A DNA stretch of 64,000 nucleotides from an uncultured Methylophilaceae bacterium (lineage in GTDB: Bacteria > Pseudomonadota > Gammaproteobacteria > Burkholderiales > Methylophilaceae), in contig CAJIZS010000001.1 of the NCBI GenBank assembly GCA_905182075.1, positions 372,001 to 436,000 on the forward strand, written 5' to 3'. The notes below the pieces were generated by a model that ran no database searches, was not told the origin of the DNA, and was given only the letters and a program-made list of their open reading frames with translations. Positions 1 through 9,909 of this stretch are shown one piece after another. The translations under genes were made by a program, and so were the position numbers. Position 1 is the first letter of the stretch, and each line of letters starts with the position of its first letter.

Positions 1-1228
1 GAGAGATGTTGCCATTGCTGCACTGTTAGGTGCTGAAGAGTTTGGTTTTGCAACAGCTCCACTCGTAGTAGAAGGATGCATAATGATGAGAAAATGTCAT
101 CTTAATACCTGCCCTGTCGGCATAGCAACTCAAGATCCAAATTACGTAAAAAATTCACTGGCAAGCCAGAGCATGTTGTTAATTTCTTCTTTTTTATTGC
201 AGAAGAAGCAAGAGAGATAATGGCATCATTGGGTATTAGAAAGTTTAATGATTTAATTGGACGCTAGTTTTTCAACTTCATGGTCATCTTTTAAAAGTTT
301 AGCTTTTGATTTTAGTAAAGTATTTTCTACTTGCTCTTCAATTATTTCGACAAGTCCATCTTCATAAACTTCCGTGGTCTTGAGGCAGCTCTTGATAATA
401 TTCTTATTGAAAAGTCTTTATCAGTGATTGAAAATAAAAAAACAATAAAATTTGATATCCCTATTACAAACACTAATAGAACTGTTGGAACATTGTTGTC
501 ACATGAGGTAGCTAAAAGATATGGGAATAAAGGATTGGATGATGATTCCATTCAGATAAATTTTAAAGGAGCAGCTGGTCAAAGTTTTGGAGCTTTCAGT
601 ACCAAAGGTTTAACTATGAAAATCTAGCGGAAATACAAATGATTATTTTGGAAAAGGACTTTCAGGGGCTAAAATTATTGTAAAAATACCTAAAGAATCA
701 ACTATTATTTCTCACAAGAACGTTATAACTGGAAATACAGCGCTTTATGGTGCCACTTCAGGAGAAGCTTATATAAATGGAATTGCTGGAGAAAGATTTT
801 GCGTAAGAAATTCTGGGGCCACAGCAGTTGTTGAAGGAGTTGGAGATCATGGATGTGAATATATGACTGGGGGAATAGCACTAATACTTGGAGATGTAGG
901 AAGAAATTTTGCTGCAGGAATGAGTGGAGGTATTGCTTATATATATAAGTCTAAGAAATTTGATAAAAGAAACTTTAACATGGAAATGATTCATAAGGTT
1001 GAAAAAAAAGATGTAAAGACTGATATGCCTAAGCATTTAAATTTAGCAGATGAAGTTATTTTAAAAACTTTAATTGAAAAACATAGTCAGTATACCAATA
1101 GTAATGTAGCTAAAAAGATGTTGAAAAATTGGGATAAAGAGCTTGAAAATTTTGTAAAAGTTATGCCGATTGAATATAAAAGAGCTTTAACTGAAATGAG
1201 TTCTTCGAAAATAAAGGAAGTAGTTTAA
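1..1228 (+). CDS. gltB: Glutamate synthase large subunit, 3' part, frameshifted
   Basis: C-terminal part of the large (alpha) chain of NADPH glutamate synthase, which makes two glutamates from glutamine and 2-oxoglutarate in ammonium assimilation. The start of the window lies in the FMN/3Fe-4S region: [13 protein letters not shown] carries cluster cysteines. The C-terminal beta-helix domain follows with [15 protein letters not shown] and [12 protein letters not shown]. The 5' part lies outside the window. The frame changes near 145-160, 265-330 and 625-640, while similarity continues across each break, so indel errors are likely. The stop overlaps the gltD start (TAATG). Identity is certain; the reading frame is not. 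Confidence 0.93.
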
Positions 1229-2655
1229 TGGGAAAGGTTACAGGGTTTTTAGATTTTCCACGACAAATATCAGGAAATATAGAACCAATAGAACGAGTAA
1301 AAAATTATAAAGAATTTATAATGCATCTTTCAGATGAGGAAGCAAAAACTCAAGGCGCACGTTGTATGGATTGTGGAATTCCATTTTGTAATAATGGATG
1401 CCCAGTAAACAATATTATTCCTGATTGGAATGATTTGGTTTTTAAGCAGAACTGGCGAGCTGCACTAGATGTTTTGCATTCAACAAATAATTTCCCTGAG
1501 TTTACAGGCCGCATTTGCCCTGCGCCATGCGAAGCTGCCTGCACATTAAATATTAATTCAGATCCAGTTGGAATTAAAGTCAATTGAGCATGCGATTATT
1601 GATAAAGCATGGGAAAATAATTGGGTTATTCCTCAGCCACCTAAAAATAAAACAGGAAAGAAAGTTGCTGTAATAGGATCGGGTCCAGCAGGACTTGCTG
1701 CAGCTCAGCAGTTAGCTCGTGTTGGTCATGATGTTTGCATTTTTGAAAAAAATGCACGAATAGGTGGTCTCTTAAGAATTGGTATTCCTGATTTTAAAAT
1801 GGAAAAATATCATATTGATAGAAGAGTACATCAAATGGAGGCTGAGGGTGTCACATTTAAGACAAACAAAAATGTTGGTGAGAATGTTGATCCTGAGTCA
1901 TTAATTAAAGAATATGATGCTGTAATTTTAAATGGCGGGGCAGAATGGCCAAGAGATCTTCCTGTTCCAGGCAGAGATTTAGATGGCGTTCATTTTGCTA
2001 TGGATTTTTTACCACTACAAAATAAGGTTGTTGCTGGGGATAAGGTCCCCGGACAAATAATCGCTAAAGATAAACATGTCGTTGTGATTGGAGGAGGTGA
2101 TACTGGTTCTGATTGTATAGGAACATCAAATAGACATGGAGCTCTATCTGTCACTCAATTTGAATTAATGCCTCAACCACCAGAACAAGAAAATAAATCT
2201 ATGGTTTGGCCTTATTGGCCACTTAAAATGAGGACTACAAGCTCCCACGAAGAGGGCTGTGAAAGAGCGCAAGGTGCTAAACCTGGTGAAGGGGGTCAGT
2301 TACCAGGCATAAAGGTAACTGAATTAATTGCTCGCTTAAGGCATTCAACAAAAGGAGTGACATTAATTTCAAATTCAGACTTTACCATTAAGGCAGACTT
2401 AGTTTTACTTGCTATGGGATTTATGGGGCCTAAACAAACAATGCTGGATAAATTTGTAATTGAGAAAGATCAACGAGGAAATGCTAAAGCAACTACAGAC
2501 GGTGAAAAATCTATCAAACCAGTGTTTCAAATGTTTTTTCTGCTGGAGATATGAGAAGAGGACAATCACTTGTTGTGTGGGCAATACGTGAAGGAAGACA
2601 GTGTGCAAAATCAGTTGATGCATACTTAATGGGAGAAAGTAATCTACCCCGATAA
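1228..2655 (+). CDS. gltD: Glutamate synthase small subunit, frameshifted
   Basis: Small (beta) subunit that passes electrons from NADPH through FAD and Fe-S clusters to GltB. The N-terminal Fe-S region has [17 protein letters not shown] and a second cysteine group at CPAPCEAAC. An FAD Rossmann motif [10 protein letters not shown] and an NADPH motif GGGDTGSDC follow, with the C-terminal [16 protein letters not shown]. The frame shifts near 1585 and near 2525; adding one A to the AAA run at about 2516 restores the C-terminus. It starts at the ATG overlapping the gltB stop, so the two genes are translationally coupled. Confidence 0.95.
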
Positions 2656-2659
2656 ATTT

Positions 2660-2824
2660 ACATTACCAAAATTATGCTGCTTGAGTGTCCTAATTCTAAG
2701 CTTGATGGGCTGTATGACAACCGCAAGTGTTGTTGATGCTTCGGCCTCAACTGTTATTTCAACTGGTGAAGTTTTAATTGATACAATAGATTTTATTACT
2801 CCTGATATTTTTGATGAAGACTAA
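2660..2824 (+). CDS. Small lipoprotein between gltD and hemE
   Basis: A short frame, open back to the end of gltD, encodes a hydrophobic stretch ending in a lipobox (LSLMGC), then about 34 mature residues rich in Ser, Thr, Val and Asp that end FDED. No ATG is in frame; an ATG at 2674 lies one frame off, so the start is probably hidden by an indel. A signal-peptidase II lipoprotein is the best reading. Small lipoproteins of this look occur in Methylophilales but I cannot name a function. The start coordinate is only a bound. Confidence 0.45.
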   Translation, partial: TLPKLCCLSVLILSLMGCMTTASVVDASASTVISTGEVLIDTIDFITPDIFDED

Positions 2825-2848
2825 CTAAATTTTGATCTTTTGATAACT

Positions 2849-3839
2849 ATGGCTCTTAACGATAATTTTCTAAAAACTTTAAAACAACAAAATACTCCTT
2901 ATACACCGTCATGGATGATGAGGCAGGCAGGCCGGTATTTACCAGAATATCGAAAAACTAGAAAGAATGCAGGGAGTTTTTTAGATCTTTGTAAGAATAG
3001 AGATTTTGCTACGGAAGTAACTATGCAGCCTCTTGATAGGTACCCAAATCTTGATGCTGCAATTTTGTTTTCTGACATTTTGACAGTTCCAGATGCAATG
3101 GGGTTAGGACTTTATTTTGTTGAGGGAGAAGGTCCAAATTTTAAGTACCCACTTATAGATGAATCTGCTGTTCATAAATTAGATATTCCAGATGTAGAAG
3201 AAAGTTTAGATTATGTTTTTAATGCTGTTAGCTCAATTAAAAAAGCATTAAATAATAAGTTACCACTCATTGGTTTTGCTGGTAGTCCATGGACATTAGC
3301 TACTTACATGGTTGAAGGTAAGGAGGGACAGACTTTATTAATTTAAAAAAAATGATGTATCACGTCCAGACTTGATTCATCATATTTTAAAGGTAACAGC
3401 TGAGACAGTATCTCGGTACTTAATAAGTAGCAGCAGGAGTAGATGTTGTTCAGATTTTTGATTCATGGGGAGGCTTGCTTTCTCCAAAAGATTACACAGA
3501 GTTTTCATGGCAATACATAAACCAAATTTAGTAAAAAAATATATGAATGCAGCTCACCGTGAAGAAATAATTTTTACAAAAGGTGCAACAGAAGCACTTA
3601 ATCTAGTTCTTTACTGGAGTATGGAGCCAAAAGATTTTACTTATCTCTCTGGTAAAGTCTCATTACAAGGAAATTTAAATCCAAAGATCTTGTTGGAATC
3701 TAATGACATAATTAAAAGAGAGACATACAAAATATTGGATGCTTTTCAGAATTATCCTGGTTATATTTTTAATCTAGGACATGGGATTACGCAGTTTACT
3801 CCCCCTGAGAATGTAACTGCGATGCTTGATCCGGTCTAA
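2849..3839 (+). CDS. hemE: Uroporphyrinogen decarboxylase, frameshifted and patched
   Basis: Decarboxylates uroporphyrinogen III to coproporphyrinogen III in haem synthesis (cytoplasm). The N-terminal active-site segment [14 protein letters not shown] and the [16 protein letters not shown] motif are clear, and the C-terminus has [13 protein letters not shown] and [16 protein letters not shown]. The frame breaks near 3340 and 3430-3530. Between the expected FTKGG and LDW motifs, 3545-3612 reads instead like a cysteine desulfurase. I chose ATG 2849; a TTG at 2840 is the alternative. gltB-gltD-hemE order is common in betaproteobacteria. Confidence 0.92.
3545..3612 (+). other. Cysteine-desulfurase-like patch inside hemE
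   Basis: Translated in frame with the end of hemE, this stretch gives [17 protein letters not shown]. This is the typical SufS/CsdA motif preceding the helix that holds PLP, and it does not fit HemE. HemE should read FTKGGG followed by roughly 20 residues that are missing here. The two families share FTKG at the join. It is probably a mis-corrected or misassembled segment and not a gene. Confidence 0.6.
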
Positions 3840-3955
3840 GAAATAAATTCCAAGACGGTCTCCACCATAAACGATTTTATCTATACCAACACCACGTTTA
3901 CGCAGTTCCATCATTGCAGAAACATCTCGTCTGTTCCAAAATAGAACTTTTTGTC
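3840..3955 (-). other. Sugar-kinase-like orphan fragment (2-keto-3-deoxygluconate kinase type)
   Basis: Between the 3' ends of hemE and actP the minus strand reads MMELRKRGVGIDKIVYGG followed by DRLGIYF. This resembles the N-terminal lobe of PfkB-family 2-keto-3-deoxygluconate kinases. There is no start, stop or remainder of such a gene. The base composition is visibly less AT-rich than the flanks. It joins directly onto the truncated actP 3' end, replacing its expected C-terminal tail. A foreign patch is the simplest reading; the family assignment is from memory of motifs and is moderate. Confidence 0.45.
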
Positions 3956-5438
3956 AGGTGCTGCTTGCCGCAACTGTTGAAATTGGAACAAATCTTATTG
4001 ACATTGAAAAGAGGGCTGGATATTTATAAGGAAATATTGGGCTTGAAAAATTAAATATATCTACCCATACAACTGGGCCTAAAATTACCAAGAGTATAGA
4101 TGAAAATAACCCAGCTGAACCACCAACAATTGCTCCTCGAGTAGTTAAATTTTTCCAATAAATCGCAAGAATTAATATTGGAAAATTGGTGCTAGCAGCT
4201 ATTGCAAAAGCAAGTCCAACCATAAATGCTACATTCTGTTCCTCAAAAATAATACCTAAAAACATAGCAAGTATTCCCAAGAAAACGGTAGCAATTTTAG
4301 AGACAAACATTTCTTTTTTTTCATCTTGCTTCCCGAGAATGATTTGGCACGTCTTAAGTTTAACTACCATATTGAAGAAGCTCCAGCTAATGTAAGACCT
4401 GAAACAACGGCTAAAATTGTTGCAAAAGCAACTGCAGATATAAACCCAAGTAGAATATCACCACCTACCGCATGTGATAAATGAATTGCGGCCATATTGT
4501 TATTACCAATGAGTTGCCCTAACTCTGAAAGATATTCTGGGTTGTTTGAAACTAGTATAATTGCTCCAAAACCAATGATAAAAGTAAGAATATAGAAGTA
4601 CCCAATAAAACCAGTAGCATAAGCAACAGATTTTCGAGCTTGAATCGCATCAGAAACAGTAAAAAACCTCATTAAAATATGAGGTAAACCAGCGGTTCCA
4701 AACATTAAGGCAAGACCAAGTGAAATAGCAGATATAGGATCAGAAATTAATCCACCAGGAGCTAGATAAACCTTTTTTATGGGTATTAACAGCTTCTGCA
4801 AATAATGTATTAAAATTAAAATTAAATTCTGAAAGAACAAGAAAAGCAATTAACGTAGCACCTGATAAAAGAAGGATGGCTTTAATTATCTGAACCCAGG
4901 TTGTAGCAAGCATTCCACCAAAGGTAACATAGAGTATCATTAGTCCGCCAACAACAATTACAGCATATTCATAAGGTAGATTGAAAAGTAATTCGATTAG
5001 CTTACCTGCTCCTACCATTTGAGCAATAAGATACAAAATAACGGTAGATAAGGAGCCACAGGCTGCGAGAATTCTAATAGGCTTTTGTTGCAATCTGAAG
5101 GAAACAACATCTGCAAAACTATATTGACCTAAGTTTCTAAGAGGCTCAGCAATTAATAGTAAAATTATTGGCCAACCTATTAGAAAACCAATTGAATAAA
5201 TAAGACCATCAAATCCTGTCAGAAAAACAAGTCCAGAAATTCCAAGGAAAGACGCGGCAGACATAAAGTCTCCAGATATTGCTAAGCCATTTTGGAGGCC
5301 AGTAATATTTCCACCAGCAGTATAAAATCCTTTAGCTGTTTGAGTTCTCTTAGAAGCCCAATATGTTATATAAAGTGTAATTGCGACGAAAGAAATAAAC
5401 ATCATAATAGATGTGTGAGACAAAATAAAATTAATCAT
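3954..5438 (-). CDS. actP: Acetate/cation symporter, frameshifted
   Basis: Sodium:solute symporter family inner-membrane protein with about 13 membrane helices; ActP members import acetate and similar small carboxylates. Family features include the N-terminal [46 protein letters not shown] and [15 protein letters not shown]. The frame shifts near 4770 and 4365-4390, and the segment between TLAGASS and the following helix is damaged. The C-terminal tail after YPALFSMSI is lost at the join with the kinase-like fragment. A DUF485-like gene precedes it, the usual actP arrangement. Confidence 0.88.
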
Positions 5439-5464
5439 TTTTGATGGAAAAACTATAAATGGAA

Positions 5465-5709
5465 TTATATTATTAAAAGAATCAGTAATACATTTATAAG
5501 AAAAATTAAAAGTAAAATTAATATAGCAGTAAAAGTTTGGATAAATATATTTGTATTTTTAATAATTGTGCCAAAGTACATAGGATTAAAAGCTATAACC
5601 CAAATAAAACTAAAATATGGAATTATAGTTAGTAGTAATAAGGGAAGAATTATCTTAAATCTTACTTTGATGAGGTTTTGATATAAAAAACTTATATTTT
5701 TTTTAGCAT
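5465..5709 (-). CDS. DUF485-like small membrane protein, broken by one indel
   Basis: If the A8 run directly after the start (about 5697-5704) had one more A, this would read as an 81-residue protein. It would have two long hydrophobic helices separated by a short loop, beginning [11 protein letters not shown] and containing [10 protein letters not shown] and FNPMYFG. Size, topology and position just upstream of actP match the DUF485/YjcH partner of ActP. As sequenced, a stop falls at codon 6. The gap to actP is 26 bases. Identification rests on context and topology more than on conserved residues. Confidence 0.55.
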
Positions 5710-5903
5710 ATTCAATTGTTCATCTATAAAGCTTAAGGTTACATGATGAAATTAATATAGCCAATTAAAAATAAGAAAATTTAAAATGAAACTAGAAAAA
5801 GCTTAAATTTTAGTAATGGTTATTTACAAAGTAATAGCAGGATTTATGAAGGAAGTGCCAGGATTTAATGAAAAGAAGAATAAATGACTCTAGTGCATAA
5901 TAA

Positions 5904-6655
5904 CTAATCTAGAAATTTATCTATTGCATCGTAGGCCTTACGAGCTAATTCTTTTCTATCAGAAGTAGATTTAATTTGTGGCGAGATATTCAAATTAGCT
6001 TCGATGTTATCCAACTTAATTAAATTAAATGTAGATAAAATATTTTTGGAAGCATCTATGGAGCTGAGGTAAATTTTTTTTGATATGAATATTTTATAGT
6101 AATTGGTAATAAACATAACACTACAATTGATAGCAGTTTGAAAAAAGTTACTTTTAAAGGGGAGCAATTTAGACCCATCCGTTGCAAAACCTTCAGGAAT
6201 AAAAATAGGATCATAACCAAAACCATCTAAGCCAATTTTATTTTTTGTAATCTCACCTAAACATTCTCCATTAAAAAGATATTCATGACCATCTATAATT
6301 AATCCTATAAGTGGCCATTTAGAAACACTTGCTTTTGATAAAAAAGTCACCGGATAAATAGAATTAATTAAAAAAATATCTAACCAAGAAATATGGTTAC
6401 TCACTATCAGGTAATTATTTTCACTTAATATTTTTTCTATATGAATATCCTTAAATTTTTTTTATCTATTTTTAAAAGTTTTTTAGACCATGATTTAATA
6501 AATTTTTTTTTTGATTTTTCAGTATCAGCAATATATATAGCGAATAAAGAAAATGCAAAATGTATCATCAGCAAATAGAATTTGATAGGAATTAATTTAT
6601 TCAAATCGGTTAAGTTTATAAATTCTTTAATTTGTATATGGCAGACTATAAACAT
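5904..6655 (-). CDS. plsC: 1-acyl-glycerol-3-phosphate acyltransferase, frameshifted and patched
   Basis: Membrane-bound acyltransferase of phospholipid synthesis that makes phosphatidic acid from lysophosphatidic acid. The catalytic NHISWLD (the NHxxxxD box) and [15 protein letters not shown] (the PEG-T box with the substrate-binding region) are visible. An N-terminal hydrophobic helix precedes them. The frame breaks near 6405-6440. Residues between the second block and PEGF (6198-6293) are replaced by an RdgB-like patch, so the FxxR region is missing. The start overlaps the dehydrogenase 3' end; ATG 6655 is the upstream candidate and a later start is possible. Confidence 0.82.
6198..6293 (-). 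other. RdgB/HAM1-like patch inside plsC
   Basis: In frame with plsC this segment reads NGECLGEIT, then [16 protein letters not shown]. That is the hallmark (F/N)GxCxGxI...GxxGFGYDPxFxPxG of the XTP/dITP diphosphatase RdgB. Acyltransferases of the PlsC family do not contain it. The two families share PEGF at the join. No other part of rdgB is nearby. Confidence 0.65.
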
Positions 6656-8350
6656 TTATAAAATCTCCTTGAGTGAACCCCATAATTTTATTTCCTCCTG
6701 CAGCAACTGCTATATATTGTCTGCCATCAATCATATAGGTTATTGGAGGTGCATTAACACCTGCCTCCACTTTAGTTTGCCATAATAATTCACCGGTTTG
6801 AGAATTGAATGCGTTAAAATTACCATTTCCCTCACCTGAAAAAACTAAGTCACCTTTTGTCGCCAATGTTCCTCCTAAGAGTGGCTGATCAGTTCTGTGC
6901 TGCCAAACTATTTTACCATTTGATAAATTTATTGCGGAAAGTAGCCCCCACTGCGAGTCATTTGGAGTACCTTTATGGCAACAAATTTTATCGTTAGTAA
7001 TTTTCTCATGTAAAGTATATTTAATAGGGGCATGAATCCCAGAAATGAAAGCTAAGTTTTTATCAGTATTTAAACTTACAGGTGACCAATTTGACCCCCC
7101 AAGAATTCCAGGATAAATTACGGTCCCCTCTTTAGATGCATTTGTAAATAAATTGCTTTGTGGCACAAAAGGGTCTGATTTTAGAAGAAGCTCTCCAGTA
7201 TTTCTATGATGTATATAGAACCATCCTGTTTTTCCTGCTTGTCCTATAGCAGGAATAACTTTGTCCTTATGAATTGTGTAAAAAAGTACGGGAGGGCTTG
7301 CGACGTCATAACCCCAAATATCATGAGGAACTTGTTGGTAGTGCCATTTTAATTTTCCTGTATTTGCATCAAGAGCAATGAGAGAAACAGTATATAAATT
7401 ATCTCCCGGCCTAGTTTCAGAGCTCATTTGGGGTGAGGGGTTTCCAGTCCCAAAGAAAAGCGTATCGGTAACTTTGTCAATTGCAGGAGTGGTCCATGCT
7501 GACCCTCCACCAAATTTAAAGCTAAAAAAAATAAAGGAAAATTTTGTTTTTCATAATAAATATCTCTATTTAATACGGTACCGTCTTCTGTATAATTAGT
7601 GAACTTTCCTTCCCAACCCTTAGGCGGAATGGTATTAAATTGCCACTTTTGCTCCCCCGTCGAAATATCATAGGCAGCAAGAAACCCTGACCTACCAAAC
7701 CTCCCTGATAGACCAACAACTGATCCTAATGAAGTGTTACTCCCTTCTTTTTCAAGATGGAGACCGTAACCTACACCTGTAATACCAATGATTACTTGAT
7801 TTTTATATACAACAGGAGCCATTGAGATACCCACACCTGTACCCCCGGTAACCCTTTTTTTTCGGTTGGTGTCTGATCTGTCTAAGCTGCTTATTGATTC
7901 TGTTTTTACTTGGTTACCAACTACTTTTTTGTCCCAAATCTTTGCTCCAGTTTTAATATTTAGGGAAATAAGTCTTGCATCTACTGTACCGAAAAAAAGT
8001 TGATTTTCATGAATTGCGACTCCTCTGTTACTTGGTCCGCAACACATTTCCCACTCAGGAGTGAGGTCATGTTCATAGCGCCATAGTTCTTTACCTGTTT
8101 TACCATCTAATGCTACAACACCATTAAATGGTAGAGAAACAAACATGACTCCATTGTGGACGATGGGAGTTGCCTGAAAAGTTGCCTTCACTCCAGTTCG
8201 AAAACTCCAATCTTCGCTTAAGTTTTGAACATTTTTTTCATTAATTTGTAAAGTATCAATCGTTGATGTAGGAAAAGCGAGAAAAACGGCTCATTTTTAT
8301 CTGAACAACCGAACAACTTAATTTCGGACAATTAATAATAAATTTTTCAT
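6627..8350 (-). CDS. Lipoprotein PQQ-dependent dehydrogenase, frameshifted
   Basis: Quinoprotein of the eight-bladed beta-propeller alcohol/glucose dehydrogenase family, roughly 570 residues, exported. The N-terminus (broken by indels between 8200 and 8350) shows a hydrophobic stretch ending FGCSDKNEP, a likely lipobox. Repeated W-docking motifs occur (VALDGKTGKELWRYEHD, LDANTGKLKWHYQQ, QTGELLWQTKV). A vicinal cysteine pair sits in WEMCCGPSNRGVA, as in methanol and ethanol dehydrogenases, and GQAGKTGWFYIHHRNTGEL is typical of the family. The segment normally holding the catalytic Asp reads HDIWGYDVASPP, with Gly where WDYD is common. The substrate cannot be deduced. Cytochrome b561 and a quinoprotein-type zinc hydrolase lie nearby. 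Confidence 0.85.
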
Positions 8351-8354
8351 AGTT

Positions 8355-9198
8355 TTAATATTCTCTATCAATGAAATTTTTAAAACTTTTATTTTTAGCA
8401 TCAATATCTTCAATTTCATCTTGTGTTAAGCGAGTTAATTTATTTTTTGAAGATTGCTCAGATGGTCTTGCTAAACTATAAAGGTGTATACCTTTTATTT
8501 TTTTTTCATATGGTTTTAAGAAATTAACATATGCGTCTAGCGCAGCTTGTTCAGGAAATTTTTTATTAATTTTAAATAAGCATGTCTGAATAATTGTAGG
8601 ACATATGCTTAAGCAAGCTTCCAAATTTTTTTTTAAGCTTTTGGTTGATAGGTTTATTTGGTTAATGGCCATAACTTCTTCAGGGCTAATTTGATCTATT
8701 TTAAACCATACCTCTGAATTAAATTTTTCGATGGAGGTTAAAGCCTTTTGTATGTTTGGATTACTTATATAGCTACCATTTGTAATTAATCGAATTTTAA
8801 TCTTTTGATTTAAATTAAATTTACTTATTTTCTTAATAAGAATTTTAGTTACGGCTCCAAATTCTTTCGATGCGGTCGGCTCACCATTTCCAGAAAATGC
8901 TATATCTTTGAATTCTGTTTTTTTATCTGTATATTGGTCTAGAAATGATTTATTAATAATTTCATTTAGCCAGTAATCAAGTTCATTTTCTAATTTTAAT
9001 AAATGAAATTGGTGAGGATTTACCTCTGATTAAATTTGGTATTTCACAATAAATACATTGCCAATTGCATGCATTATTAGTGTTTAAGTTTATGCCTAGT
9101 GATAACCCCCCTGCTCTCCTTGAAACAACAGGGTAAATATATTTGCCCTGAAATATATTTCGATCGTGATTGGTTATAGTTAATATATCAACTGACAT
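8355..9198 (-). CDS. Radical SAM protein, frameshifted
   Basis: Cluster motif NACNWQCIYCEIPN gives CxxxCxxC for a [4Fe-4S]-SAM centre near residue 40. FSGNGEPTASKEFG, a GGEP-type SAM-binding motif, and a second half with KIKGIHLYSLARPSEQ follow. About 280 residues in total, with one break near 8985-9000. The family resembles wybutosine-synthesis-related radical SAM proteins of unknown substrate found in betaproteobacteria. It is transcribed in the same direction as the PQQ dehydrogenase and only a few bases upstream of it, so co-transcription is likely. Function unknown. Confidence 0.8.
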
Positions 9199-9218
9199 TA
9201 TTAATCCAATATACTACT

Positions 9219-9854
9219 TTATTTAATTTTGAACCACATTCTTTGTATTGTTCCATCTTTGTCAATAAGACTATGCTTAACGGCCCCAGTAATATGAAAA
9301 AATAGTATTCCTAAGATTAAAATGCCAAAAATAATATGAAATTCATGAAAAATTTCTCTCAGTCCCCTGTCATCTATGCCTGGTATTATTTTAATACCAA
9401 ACCATTTAATCCCATATTTGCTAGCTATAGACATTATTATCCCTGCTAAAGGAGTTAAAATCATTAACAGATATAGTCCATGATGTGCTGCAGTTGCTAA
9501 TTTTTTTTCCCAACTCTTCATGGTCTTCAGCAAAGCCGGGGGGCGATGAGTAAAGCGCCAATAGAACCTAAAAATTATCAAGGTAAACAATGTTATACCT
9601 ATAGACTTATGAAGGTTGAAATAAAATGAACGCGGTGATGTTTCTTTGGCTAACTCCCAAGTATAAATTCCCAGATTAAATAAATCATAGGTAGAAGATT
9701 TTGGAGCTTCCTTTGGAAGAGCCTCCATAAACCAGCCTAAAATAAACATAAAAATAATTCCTATGGCAATCAACCAATGTAGGAATTTTGCGGTAAAGGT
9801 GTATTGCTCGGGTGAGGTTTCCATTAAAAATTTGTTCCTTTCTTTTGTACCCAT
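9219..9854 (-). CDS. Cytochrome b561 family protein
   Basis: Intact 211-residue inner-membrane di-haem cytochrome b with four to five helices. Candidate haem ligands are the His residues in AKFLHWLIAIG, NLHKSIGITLF, AAHHGLYLLM and FFHITGAVKHSLI, the usual b561 pattern. Such proteins carry electrons between the periplasm and the quinone pool. A second ATG at 9824, preceded by AAAGGA at a workable distance, may be the true start and would remove ten residues. It is divergent from the zinc hydrolase and upstream of the radical SAM and PQQ genes, where it could accept electrons from the quinoprotein (inference). Confidence 0.9.
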   Translation of the reverse strand: MGTKERNKFLMETSPEQYTFTAKFLHWLIAIGIIFMFILGWFMEALPKEAPKSSTYDLFNLGIYTWELAKETSPRSFYFNLHKSIGITLFTLIIFRFYWRFTHRPPALLKTMKSWEKKLATAAHHGLYLLMILTPLAGIIMSIASKYGIKWFGIKIIPGIDDRGLREIFHEFHIIFGILILGILFFHITGAVKHSLIDKDGTIQRMWFKIK

Positions 9855-9909
9855 ATAAAATAAGATAAGATGTTTGTAAGTTTAATGTGTTTAGGAGTGT
9901 TTTTACAAG

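Noticed and set aside
342-551. Minus-strand frame opposite gltB and similar antisense frames elsewhere
   Set aside because: They are shadows of clearly identified genes and show no family features.
5816-5887. 23-codon plus-strand frame (MVIYKVIAGFMKEVPGFN) upstream of plsC, considered as a second PqqA-like peptide
   Set aside because: It lacks the E-x3-Y motif and a ribosome site, and the region is otherwise non-coding AT-rich sequence.
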